Notes: a model not told the origin generated them from the sequence alone. A stretch of DNA of 5,922 bases from CAZFIO01 sp964519585 (GCA_964519585.1 CAZFIO010000122.1:1-5922); one strand, 5' to 3'; shown: positions 1 through 5,259, counted from the first letter of the stretch. Numbers and translations are program-made.

Positions 1-116
1 AATTTATTTTTTATTATTCCTTCTATTATTTTTGTGAAGTCCTGGGAAGATACTTCAGCATAAGAGAATAGGGGCTTATCTTCTGTGTTCAATATAGATA
101 GATGTATCATCAACAT
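1..116 (-). CDS. Unrecognised protein, N-terminal part only (runs off the left edge)
   Basis: An open frame on the minus strand leaves the window at base 1, so only about 38 residues are visible, beginning MLMIHLSILNTEDKPL. I chose the ATG at 114-116 because a purine-rich GGAAGGGG lies about ten bases upstream and a promoter (191-219) would give a leader of about 68 nt. The frame stays open upstream to a TAA at 183-185 and that stretch (YLIVAKGDARFGRGAGY) also reads like protein, so a TTG start at 162-164 or 174-176 is possible, but neither has a well-spaced ribosome site. I do not recognise the family. It could instead be the surviving end of a 5'-truncated gene. Confidence 0.45.
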   Translation of the reverse strand, partial: MLMIHLSILNTEDKPLFSYAEVSSQDFTKIIEGIIKNK

Positions 117-190
117 ATATCCAGCACCCCTTCCGAATCTTGCATCTCCCTTTGCAACTATCAAGTACCTTTCCAAATATTCTTACATAA

Positions 191-219
191 AGTATATAAT
201 TCACCTATAATAATATCAA
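191..219 (-). promoter_or_regulatory. Sigma-A type promoter TTGATA-17-TATACT
   Basis: On the minus strand a -35 box TTGATA (214-219) is separated by 17 bases from a -10 box TATACT (191-196). Transcription would start near 184 and run left into the unrecognised partial gene. The match to consensus and the spacing are good, but AT-rich sequence produces such matches by chance; its position just ahead of an open frame is the supporting context. Confidence 0.5.
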
Positions 220-235
220 CTTATTCTAGTAATTA

Positions 236-384
236 GACTTCAAATATCCCTGATTATCCAAGTCATCTGTCAAACGGGCCTATTTTAGCCCTAGCTTGTT
301 TCTAATCAAATTTCACTATGCTCATTCTCTTAGTTAAGCCTGACATAAGACCTTCACTGTTTATTTCATAGACAGGCTAGGGCT
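236..384 (-). other. Intergenic region with several complementary segments; possible structured RNA
   Basis: No gene is supported between the terminator at 436 and the promoter at 219. Several segments can pair: 287-295 with 376-384 (9 bp, AGCCCTAGC/GCTAGGGCT), 337-342 with 373-378 (6 bp), 271-279 with 288-298 (4 bp plus 5 bp with a two-base bulge), and 236-246 with 255-264. Some pairs in the last two helices are G-U only if the minus strand is the RNA, and A-C mismatches otherwise, which favours a minus-strand transcript. The first helix excludes parts of the others, so alternative folds are possible. I do not recognise a known riboswitch or small-RNA family. Confidence 0.25.
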
Positions 385-435
385 CCAATGGTAATTTTTA
401 TTAATTTGCAACTTGGCCTTTCTTCCCTACTTTCC

Positions 436-465
436 AAATAAAAAGACCACCTAAAACTAGGTGGT
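436..465 (-). terminator. Rho-independent terminator
   Basis: A perfect 8-bp stem (ACCACCTA at 458-465 on the minus strand with TAGGTGGT at 446-453) has a 4-nt loop. It is followed on the minus strand by C, five T, A and three T (436-445). It would end the transcript started at the promoter at 671-698. Flanking A and T runs extend the stem, and the plus-strand version is followed by only a few T, so leftward termination is the better reading. Confidence 0.85.
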
Positions 466-612
466 TTTACTGCCATTTTTGACCGCTATTTTTCTATTTT
501 CTCTTTCTTCTTCTTTTTCATTTTTCTCTTTTATTGCGATGTTCCTGTGTTTTTCAACGTTTGTAACGAATTATAATATTTACTAAAGTGTTAAGGATTT
601 CCCTAAATCTAA
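466..612 (-). other. Transcribed spacer after the tRNA-Sec half; purine-rich, no convincing gene
   Basis: This stretch joins the truncated tRNA-Sec sequence to the terminator. On the minus strand, bases about 484-538 are almost all purine. A 37-codon stop-to-stop frame (460-570, TAG at 457-459 inside the terminator hairpin) reads as a Lys/Glu-rich segment starting FVTNVEKHRNIAIKEK, but it has no start codon with a ribosome site. It may be the tail of a decayed gene or simply non-coding RNA. No T-arm (GGTTC..) and no CTACTCCC acceptor strand, which would complete the tRNA, is found here. Confidence 0.4.
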
Positions 613-651
613 TTTGAAGACCAGAGGCAGCACCAGCCACCACCTACTCCC
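613..651 (-). tRNA. 5' half of a selenocysteine tRNA, truncated after the anticodon loop
   Basis: The minus strand shows, in order, an 8-nt acceptor strand GGGAGTAG (651-644), GT, a 6-bp D-stem GGTGGC/GCTGCC (641-636 and 631-626) closed by the 4-nt loop TGGT, one base, the anticodon-stem strand CTGGT (624-620) and the 7-nt loop CTTCAAA (619-613) with anticodon TCA at 617-615. An 8-nt acceptor, a long D-stem with a tiny loop and a UCA anticodon together are specific to bacterial tRNA-Sec. The next bases (TTAGA) do not complete the anticodon stem, and no variable arm, T-arm or matching 3' acceptor follows. As it stands it cannot be a working tRNA. It may be an att-site remnant, a gene split by an element whose other end is outside the window, or a tRNA-like leader of an RNA. 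Confidence 0.8.
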
Positions 652-659
652 ATTGTAAA

Positions 660-676
660 TATACTATTATAGTATA
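660..676. repeat. Perfect 17-bp palindrome over the -10 region
   Basis: TATACTAT (660-667) and ATAGTATA (669-676) are exact inverted repeats around one central base. The palindrome covers both possible -10 boxes of the promoter that faces the tRNA-Sec fragment. It could be an operator for a dimeric regulator, although AT-rich palindromes also arise by chance at -10 elements. Confidence 0.55.
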
Positions 677-698
677 GCATTTATATTGGTTTTGTCAA
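671..698 (-). promoter_or_regulatory. Strong sigma-A type promoter TTGACA-16-TATACT
   Basis: A consensus -35 TTGACA (693-698) lies 16 bases from TATACT (671-676) on the minus strand; an overlapping TATAAT (666-671) is an alternative -10 with a poorer 21-base spacing. Transcription would start near 659-664, about 8 to 13 bases before the first base of the tRNA-Sec half, as expected for a stable-RNA promoter. The -35 overlaps the TGA that ends the integrase-like fragment. Confidence 0.75.
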
Positions 699-850
699 AT
701 CTGTTCAAACCCTGTATATAACTTGTTCTTAGAAATATAATCAGGCTTAATTGGACTTCCATCATCCCATACAAAAACCAAGTTCCCTTTGTGATAACTT
801 TCACCACAAGATAGTTTGTTTTCTAAATAGTAATTCAAATAATACCAACT
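695..850 (-). pseudogene. Fragment resembling a phage-type tyrosine integrase
   Basis: Directly after the racemase stop codon, in the same frame, 51 codons stay open to a TGA at 695-697. The peptide contains YHKGNLVFVWDDGSPIKPDY, which resembles the segment of phage and integrative-element integrases just before the catalytic HxxR box (typically LVF-x-x-x-DG-x-PI-x-P-x-Y). There is no start codon with a ribosome site, and none of the catalytic residues that should follow (HxxR, H/W, Tyr) is present, so this is a dead remnant. Its position next to a tRNA-Sec half fits the habit of such integrases of using tRNA genes as attachment sites. The assignment rests on one motif and could be wrong. Confidence 0.45.
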
Positions 851-1519
851 TTACCCGAATAAAAGCTTAATTAGTTTGGCATACATACCTTCAGCTGGAT
901 TAATAATTAAGGTATCCGTATTTCTTTTTATTGTTTCCTCTAAATAAGGAAAGTGAGTACAAGCTAACAATATAGCCTCAATATTGTTGCATTTGACAAA
1001 ATCTAAAATCTTATCTAATCCATGATTTTTAAATATTGTTTCCGGATCTATTCCTTCTTCTATTGCTTCCACTAGGGCTAATATAGACAAACTCCACAAC
1101 CTTATGCTAGGATTAGAAGCTTCTAGGACTTGCTCAACCCTTTCACATGACTGGGCGTTGGCTCCCATTATAAAGAGACTTGAATAAGTATCTCCTATGT
1201 CTTCATAGAAATGAAAGGGTGTAATTATCCTTATGTTTTCTTCCTTACTTATCTTATCCATGTTAACAGCAGCACTTAAGGAGTTGCAATAGACAAAGAT
1301 AGCTTGTATTTTTTTAGCCTTAGCCTGGTTTATTTTATCTACAACCATCTTGTACAATTCAGTTTTGGACAAAATTTGTAGCCTGCTTTGTTCCTTTGGG
1401 TTAACTGATAAGGGCAAACCCAAGGCTTCATGTCCCTTTGTCCTTAAAAAATCTACACCCATTTTAGTATCTACATAGGTGCCTGCCATAACTCCAATTT
1501 TATTATGAAAACCTTCCAT
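851..1519 (-). CDS. Aspartate/glutamate racemase family protein
   Basis: This 222-residue cytoplasmic protein has the two-cysteine plan of PLP-independent amino-acid racemases: Cys78 in VYCNSLSAA and Cys187 in LLACTHFPYLE would be the paired acid/base catalysts in the two half-domains. The C-terminal INPAE also fits the family. The N-terminal IGVMAGTYVDTKMG replaces the DSGVGG motif of housekeeping MurI, so I do not call it the cell-wall glutamate racemase; an aspartate racemase-like or unassigned substrate is more likely. The ATG at 1519 has GGGGAG seven bases upstream. It follows the VOC gene by 50 bases with no terminator between, so the two are probably co-transcribed. Length is near the lower end for the family. 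Confidence 0.85.
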   Translation of the reverse strand: MEGFHNKIGVMAGTYVDTKMGVDFLRTKGHEALGLPLSVNPKEQSRLQILSKTELYKMVVDKINQAKAKKIQAIFVYCNSLSAAVNMDKISKEENIRIITPFHFYEDIGDTYSSLFIMGANAQSCERVEQVLEASNPSIRLWSLSILALVEAIEEGIDPETIFKNHGLDKILDFVKCNNIEAILLACTHFPYLEETIKRNTDTLIINPAEGMYAKLIKLLFG

Positions 1520-1569
1520 ATATTAACTCCCCATAAATTATTCTAACTCTAATATTAACTGGTGTGGGA

Positions 1570-1965
1570 CTAGAATAGTTTTCTCTGCTCTTCAGTTATA
1601 AATTCTTGTATTTCAAACTTATAGCCTTCCGGTCCAGTAAATATTAGAGATTTTAGTTGTATCTCTTCAAAATATTTTATTTCAGGTAGATCATTAACCT
1701 TGTGTTTCTTTAAGTTTTCTAGTGCTACTTCTATATTATCCACTGTTAGACTTATCAAAACTCCACCTCTGCTTTCTACCTCTATGGATCCTCTTTTAAC
1801 ATCTACTCCACCTATAAAAGAATCCTTTCCTACCCTCCATATACATGCCCAACCTGGATCATATACCACTTCTAGGCCTAGTACTTGGTTAAAAAAATGT
1901 TTTGCTTCTTCTAATTCATCAAAATACAAAAAAGTAACCTGTGATGTAAAATTCATATTAGACAA
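1570..1965 (-). CDS. VOC superfamily (glyoxalase/bleomycin-resistance fold) protein
   Basis: The 131-residue protein shows the two repeated beta-alpha-beta-beta-beta modules of the vicinal-oxygen-chelate fold. Module one is about residues 5-62 (TFLYFDELEEAKHFFNQVLG, then the LEVVYD and IWRVG strands); module two is about 68-122 (VLISLTVDNIEVALENLKK, ending GPEGYKFEIQEF). Glu118 or Glu121 could be a metal ligand. The first-strand His often seen in metal-binding members appears to be Gln9, so catalysis of the glyoxalase type is doubtful, and binding or resistance roles are as likely. The start is the TTG at 1963-1965, five bases after GGGAGGAG; the ATG three codons later is too far away. It lies 37 bases after the chemotaxis gene. 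The substrate cannot be read from sequence. Confidence 0.85.
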   Translation of the reverse strand: MSNMNFTSQVTFLYFDELEEAKHFFNQVLGLEVVYDPGWACIWRVGKDSFIGGVDVKRGSIEVESRGGVLISLTVDNIEVALENLKKHKVNDLPEIKYFEEIQLKSLIFTGPEGYKFEIQEFITEEQRKLF

Positions 1966-1970
1966 AGTAA

Positions 1971-1978
1971 CTCCTCCC
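1971..1978 (-). promoter_or_regulatory. Ribosome binding site that sets a TTG start for the VOC gene
   Basis: GGGAGGAG lies five bases before the TTG at 1963-1965 and 14 bases before the first in-frame ATG, so the TTG is the expected start codon. Confidence 0.75.
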
Positions 1979-2002
1979 TATGATTTTAAATCTATTTGTT
2001 TT

Positions 2003-3526
2003 TTATAGACTAATATCTGCCAATATTATACCTATAATATTACCAGAAGGATTTCTTACAGGCGTAGATACGGCCATAGAAAAGTCATTGGTTGCAGCTG
2101 AAATGTATGGCTCGGAAGCATATAGACTACCCTTCATTGCTTCTTTAAAGTATTCTCTATGGTCAACCCTGTCCCCATTAAACTTACTGGGAACTGTTGC
2201 AGTAAGTATTCCTTTTGAATCTATAAAAGATAATAGTTCTACAAATTGATTTTCGCTGGATACACTTTCAATGATTGATTGCATCCTATTAGTATTTCCC
2301 TCTTGAAAGTCTTTATTGCCTGCTAAGTCAGAAATAATTTTATTGGTACTAGCAAGCCTATCCCTGTATTCATCCCCGATAGATAAGCCCTTTTTAAAAT
2401 CTATAAAACTATTGTTTAATTCCTTGGCCATTTCATCAAGATTTTCTATATAGTCAAAGACCTGCTCCATAGCTGCAGATTGTTCCTCACTACCTGCTGA
2501 AACTTCTTGAGTCTCTGCAGATATACTTTCTACTGATCTAGCTATATGATCCATCAATTTTCCTATTTCCTCTGACTTTCTTATCTGCAATTCTATTAAA
2601 CTTTCAACTTCCCTAAAGGATTCTACAGTTTCATTGGTTATTATTGAAACCTTGTCAAAGTCTTCCTTAGAAGAGTTTGCAATTTCAATATCTTCCCTAG
2701 CTTTAATAACTTGTTCTTTCATAGTTTCCACTACTAGATGGATTTGTTTACCTATGGTTTCTATAAGCTGATCAATCCTTTTGGCAGATTCTGTTGATTG
2801 TTCTGCCAAATTCCTAACTTCTTCAGCTACCACAGCAAATCCCCTACCCTGTTCACCTGCCCTAGCAGCCTCAATTGCAGCATTTAGAGCTAAAAGGTTA
2901 GTTTGTTCACTTATATCTGTAACCTCTCTTGCAATGTCTGATATTTGGTTGGCATAGCCTTCAAGAACAACTACTTCATTTGATAGGTCTTCATTAATCT
3001 TAGAAGTTTCTTGTATGCTGCTTATCAGTCCTAAAAGCCTCTTGGTACTTGTTTCTGTGGTCTCCTGCATAATTCTAGAGTCTTCAAGGGTTTTCTTAGA
3101 TGATCCCTCAATTTGTGCTGAAAAATCCATCAATTCATTCATGTTGCCCATGGCATGGGTGGTAGATTCAGAAATATCTACTAACCCCTTGGCAATTTCA
3201 GTAACACTTATTGCTATTTCCTCTGCTGACTTATTAGTTTCACCTGATACCTTAAGGAGATTTTCAACATAAACCTTTGTTTTTTCAGAGGATGCAAGGA
3301 TGCTCCCCATTAGTTTTTTATTATCAATCAAAATATCCCTCATATGATCAGCTAATTCCTGAAAATCACGGCTTAGGCCCTGAGGTAGGTCTTTAAGCAA
3401 ATTTCCAGACTTGATCTCAACTAGAGAGTTCCTGATTTCTTTAATAGATAGCTTATATCTATAGATTGTTACTATATATAATAAACTAACTAAAGCAAGG
3501 CCAATGGTACTTATGGTTAACCACAT
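2003..3526 (-). CDS. Methyl-accepting chemotaxis protein with a C-terminal PDC/Cache-like sensor segment
   Basis: The 507-residue protein begins with one membrane helix (residues about 2-21), followed by a basic stretch and a HAMP-like coiled region (about 22-75). The long methyl-accepting coiled coil (about 80-380) carries the conserved CheA/CheW-contacting tip at 207-244, including EQTNLLALNAAIEAARAGEQGRGF. After the coil, residues about 412-507 look like the second half of a PDC/Cache small-molecule sensor (DHREYFKEA, SEPYISAATNDF, STPVRNPSGNIIGIILADISL). Typical receptors place such a sensor outside the cell between two membrane helices. Here only the N-terminal helix is seen, so the sensor-like end should be cytoplasmic. 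The ATG at 3526 follows GGGGGAG. The gene starts 47 bases after the selenoprotein stop and precedes the VOC gene by 37 bases, suggesting an operon. The ligand is unknown. Confidence 0.93.
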   Translation of the reverse strand: MWLTISTIGLALVSLLYIVTIYRYKLSIKEIRNSLVEIKSGNLLKDLPQGLSRDFQELADHMRDILIDNKKLMGSILASSEKTKVYVENLLKVSGETNKSAEEIAISVTEIAKGLVDISESTTHAMGNMNELMDFSAQIEGSSKKTLEDSRIMQETTETSTKRLLGLISSIQETSKINEDLSNEVVVLEGYANQISDIAREVTDISEQTNLLALNAAIEAARAGEQGRGFAVVAEEVRNLAEQSTESAKRIDQLIETIGKQIHLVVETMKEQVIKAREDIEIANSSKEDFDKVSIITNETVESFREVESLIELQIRKSEEIGKLMDHIARSVESISAETQEVSAGSEEQSAAMEQVFDYIENLDEMAKELNNSFIDFKKGLSIGDEYRDRLASTNKIISDLAGNKDFQEGNTNRMQSIIESVSSENQFVELLSFIDSKGILTATVPSKFNGDRVDHREYFKEAMKGSLYASEPYISAATNDFSMAVSTPVRNPSGNIIGIILADISL

Positions 3527-3573
3527 ATAATCTCCCCCTTATATTTGAAAATATGAAAACCCATTCCTCAAAC

Positions 3574-3867
3574 TTACACCTTCAATCCTAAAACATCAAA
3601 ATCCTTGTTGGGTAGGTCTGATGGAAATTTAGCTGGTTGGATAAGAATACTATCCTTAATTGGCTTAGCATTTTTAAATAAATAGACATTGATCCCATCT
3701 ACAGTAAATAAATTATAGTCTTCAGAAACCTCCGGTTTCCTTAATCTTGTAAAGATTTCATGTGCAGGTCCTCAGCAACTACTTAAGGCTTCTAAATAAA
3801 TGGTAATGGACTTCTTTCCTGTCCCTAAGATTAAATCTTTGGCATCATCTGTGATTACAATCTTCAT
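3574..3867 (-). CDS. CC/Se-motif (HesB/IscA-like) selenoprotein; UGA codon 32 read as selenocysteine
   Basis: A 98-codon gene is interrupted only by TGA at 3772-3774 (codon 32). Reading it as Sec (U) gives MKIVITDDAKDLILGTGKK at the N-terminus, the motif SSCUGPAHE (residues 29-37), KPEVSEDYNLFTVDGINVYL in the middle, and a C-terminus FDVLGLKV before TAA at 3574-3576. This matches, from memory, the small CC/Se-motif family, in which homologues carry Cys-Cys-Gly-Pro or Cys-Sec-Gly-Pro; the fold resembles IscA/HesB iron-sulfur carriers. A redox or metal/sulfur-binding role in the cytoplasm is inferred, and no reaction is established. The ATG at 3867 has GGAGGTG five bases upstream. The gene lies 22 bases after the recombinase and 47 before the chemotaxis gene. 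A pseudogene is unlikely because coding quality is equal on both sides of the UGA and the Cys partner is adjacent. Confidence 0.9.
3725..3774 (-). promoter_or_regulatory. UGA-Sec codon with candidate bacterial SECIS element
   Basis: Bacterial Sec insertion needs a hairpin just 3' of the UGA for SelB. The mRNA here offers two options. One is a 6-bp helix AAUCUU/AAGAUU (3752-3757 with 3743-3748; loop UAC), which could stack inside an outer helix formed by the six bases right after UGA (3766-3771) with 3726-3731. The alternative is a perfect 6-bp hairpin GAAACC/GGUUUC (3734-3739 with 3725-3730) with loop GGA, which has the loop G expected of a SECIS but sits about 38 nt from the UGA, slightly far. 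The two helices that use 3726-3731 exclude each other. I cannot tell which is used. Confidence 0.55.
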
Positions 3868-3889
3868 TCTTACACCTCCATTAAAATAT

Positions 3890-4864
3890 CTAGATATCCT
3901 TATTGTTAATATGGGATAAAGGATTGCTTTTAACAGCATCTCTTAATCTTCCATCATCTATATGGGTATAAATTTGGGTAGTTGCTACAGATTCGTGCCC
4001 TAGTATTTCTTGCAAGGCTCTAATATCCACATTGCCATACTTATACATCAAGGTAGCTGCCGTATGACGTAACTTGTGGGTAGAATAGATATTGGTATCT
4101 AGGCCAGATTGCTCCAAGTACTTATCTATCATATGTTGGACAGCCCGGTTACTCATCCTATTTCCCTTCATAGAAATAAATAGGGCATCTTTGTCTTTTG
4201 GATTTCTAGGTCTTACACCCATATAATCCTTAAGGGCATCTACACAGGCATCATTTAAGAATATAGTTCTTTCCTTGTTTCCCTTGCCGATTACATCGAT
4301 TGTATCATCGTCTCTGATTTTATTTATATCTATGCTGGTTAATTCTGATAGCCTTAGGCCACAGTTTAAAAACAAGGTGATTATAGCGTAATCCCTTTTT
4401 CTTAATTCTTCATTTTTGTTTTCTAAAACACTTTCTAAAAGATTAATTGATTGTTCTAAGCTAAGGTAAACAGGATGTCTTGATTCGATTTTAGGACTTT
4501 CAAGATCAAGTGCAGGATTCTTATCTAGTAGGTCAGCTTTTTTGTGCAAATATTCAAAGAAAGACTTAATAGAAGCAACCTTCCTAGACTTTGCATAATT
4601 TCCATTGTCTCTGTCCTTGTCCACATAGGAAATATATGCATGCAGGTCCCGTAATTTCACCTTTTTTATTAGGTCTATATCAATATCATCAATGGTAATT
4701 TCCCTAAAAGGACTAGATGTATCCACCAGCTTAAACCTAATTTTCAAAAATCTTAGAAATGTACGTAAATCCGTAAAATATTCTCTTACAGTATTAGGAG
4801 ATAAACCCTTAATCGTTTCCATATAATTTAAATAATCCTCTAAATAAGTAGGAATTTTAATCAT
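3890..4864 (-). CDS. XerC/XerD-like tyrosine recombinase
   Basis: The 324-residue protein has an N-terminal SAM-like core-binding domain (about 5-112; YLNYMETIKGLSPNTVREY is typical) and a C-terminal catalytic domain (about 130-310). The catalytic set is complete: Arg171 in CGLRLSELTSI, Lys194 in VIGKGNKER, His263 and Arg266 in HKLRHTAAT, His290 in LGHESVATTQIYTH, and the nucleophile Tyr299. Length and motifs resemble chromosomal Xer proteins that resolve chromosome dimers at dif, rather than phage integrases, which usually have an extra arm-binding domain. No excisionase, phage genes or flanking att repeats are seen nearby. Strong AGGAGGAG precedes the ATG at 4864. The gene sits 71 bases after the DUF4282 gene, across a hairpin, and 22 bases before the selenoprotein. 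Whether it is the housekeeping XerC, XerD or an extra paralogue cannot be decided here. Confidence 0.92.
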   Translation of the reverse strand: MIKIPTYLEDYLNYMETIKGLSPNTVREYFTDLRTFLRFLKIRFKLVDTSSPFREITIDDIDIDLIKKVKLRDLHAYISYVDKDRDNGNYAKSRKVASIKSFFEYLHKKADLLDKNPALDLESPKIESRHPVYLSLEQSINLLESVLENKNEELRKRDYAIITLFLNCGLRLSELTSIDINKIRDDDTIDVIGKGNKERTIFLNDACVDALKDYMGVRPRNPKDKDALFISMKGNRMSNRAVQHMIDKYLEQSGLDTNIYSTHKLRHTAATLMYKYGNVDIRALQEILGHESVATTQIYTHIDDGRLRDAVKSNPLSHINNKDI

Positions 4865-4887
4865 GATCTCCTCCTCTTCTTCTATAA

Positions 4888-4928
4888 ATTATATAGCCCT
4901 ATTCCCCAACTCTTTAGGACTATATAAT
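4888..4928 (-). repeat. 14-bp hairpin between the DUF4282 and recombinase genes
   Basis: Minus-strand ATTATATAGTCCTA (4915-4928) pairs with TAGGGCTATATAAT (4888-4901), 14 pairs with one G-U, around a 13-nt loop. No T-run follows on either strand, so it is not a standard terminator. It may be an mRNA processing or stability element, a weak attenuator, or an operator. It ends about 23 bases before the recombinase start codon and lies outside its ribosome site. Confidence 0.6.
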
Positions 4929-4935
4929 TATAAGC

Positions 4936-5235
4936 CTATTTCCTTCTAATCTCTTCCAAGGATTCATGAATCTTAAATAAAACAATCATTAGTTCACAAT
5001 TAATCCTAACAAAAATAGGACCAAGTATAATTGTTAATAAGCCGAAAATTACTAGTAAACCACCGCCAAAATATGCACCTGCACCCCTTATAACCATGCT
5101 TAGCCCTATTATGGTTGTTAAAGCAATTCCTATAATAAAAATAATCTTAATAATAGCTGGTGTTATCATCTTATCAAAATTTAAAAATGTGCCCTTCCTG
5201 AAATTCTCTTCTAAGTCCCTTTTTAAGTCGTCCAT
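4936..5235 (-). CDS. DUF4282 small membrane protein
   Basis: This 99-residue protein has a charged N-terminus, the DUF4282 signature FLNFDKMITPAIIKIIF (about 17-33), a first membrane helix (about 27-49), a glycine-rich turn (GAGAYFGGG), a second helix (about 58-76), then RINCELMIVLFKIHESLEEI (about 77-96). That last pattern, with conserved Arg, Cys and Glu, is typical of the family. It should be an integral membrane protein with both ends on the same side. The family's function is not known, so none is assigned. AAGGAG lies nine bases before the ATG. It starts 24 bases after the response-regulator stop, so the two are probably co-expressed, which hints at a membrane-related role under the same control. 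Confidence 0.8.
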   Translation of the reverse strand: MDDLKRDLEENFRKGTFLNFDKMITPAIIKIIFIIGIALTTIIGLSMVIRGAGAYFGGGLLVIFGLLTIILGPIFVRINCELMIVLFKIHESLEEIRRK

Positions 5236-5259
5236 AAATTTATTCTCCTTTTTTCTCTT

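Noticed and set aside
236..372. A decayed minus-strand frame reading PVYEINSEGLMSGLTKR with later stops
   Set aside because: Only about two dozen codons are open before the first stop, there is no start signal and no family I recognise. Such a run is expected by chance.
607..651. A mini-gene MGVGGGWCCLWSSN starting at the ATG at 651-653
   Set aside because: It has no ribosome site, is only 14 codons long, and the bases are better explained by the tRNA-Sec 5' half.
851..1519. Naming the racemase murI
   Set aside because: The typical MurI N-terminal DSGVGG motif is absent and the context is not cell-wall synthesis, so only the family name is supported.
1700..2249. Two plus-strand open frames opposite the VOC and chemotaxis genes
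   Set aside because: They are antisense shadows of well-supported genes, with no ribosome sites or recognisable protein motifs. The same holds for the plus-strand frames at 3015-3272 and 5096-5278.
3539..3555. ATATTT/AAATAT inverted repeat between the selenoprotein and chemotaxis genes as a terminator
   Set aside because: It is an all-AT short stem with a two-base loop and no following T-run, too weak to terminate.
3772..3774. The in-frame TGA as a nonsense mutation making a pseudogene
   Set aside because: The frame is coding on both sides, the motif Cys-UGA-Gly-Pro fits a known Sec position, and nothing else in the gene is damaged.
3890..4864. The recombinase as the integrase of a resident mobile element
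   Set aside because: It has Xer-like length and domain layout, sits inside an ordinary operon, and no cargo, excisionase or att repeats were seen near it.
4927..4932. TATAAT as a -10 box for a separate recombinase promoter
   Set aside because: No acceptable -35 lies 16 to 18 bases upstream, and the motif is part of the AT-rich hairpin arm.
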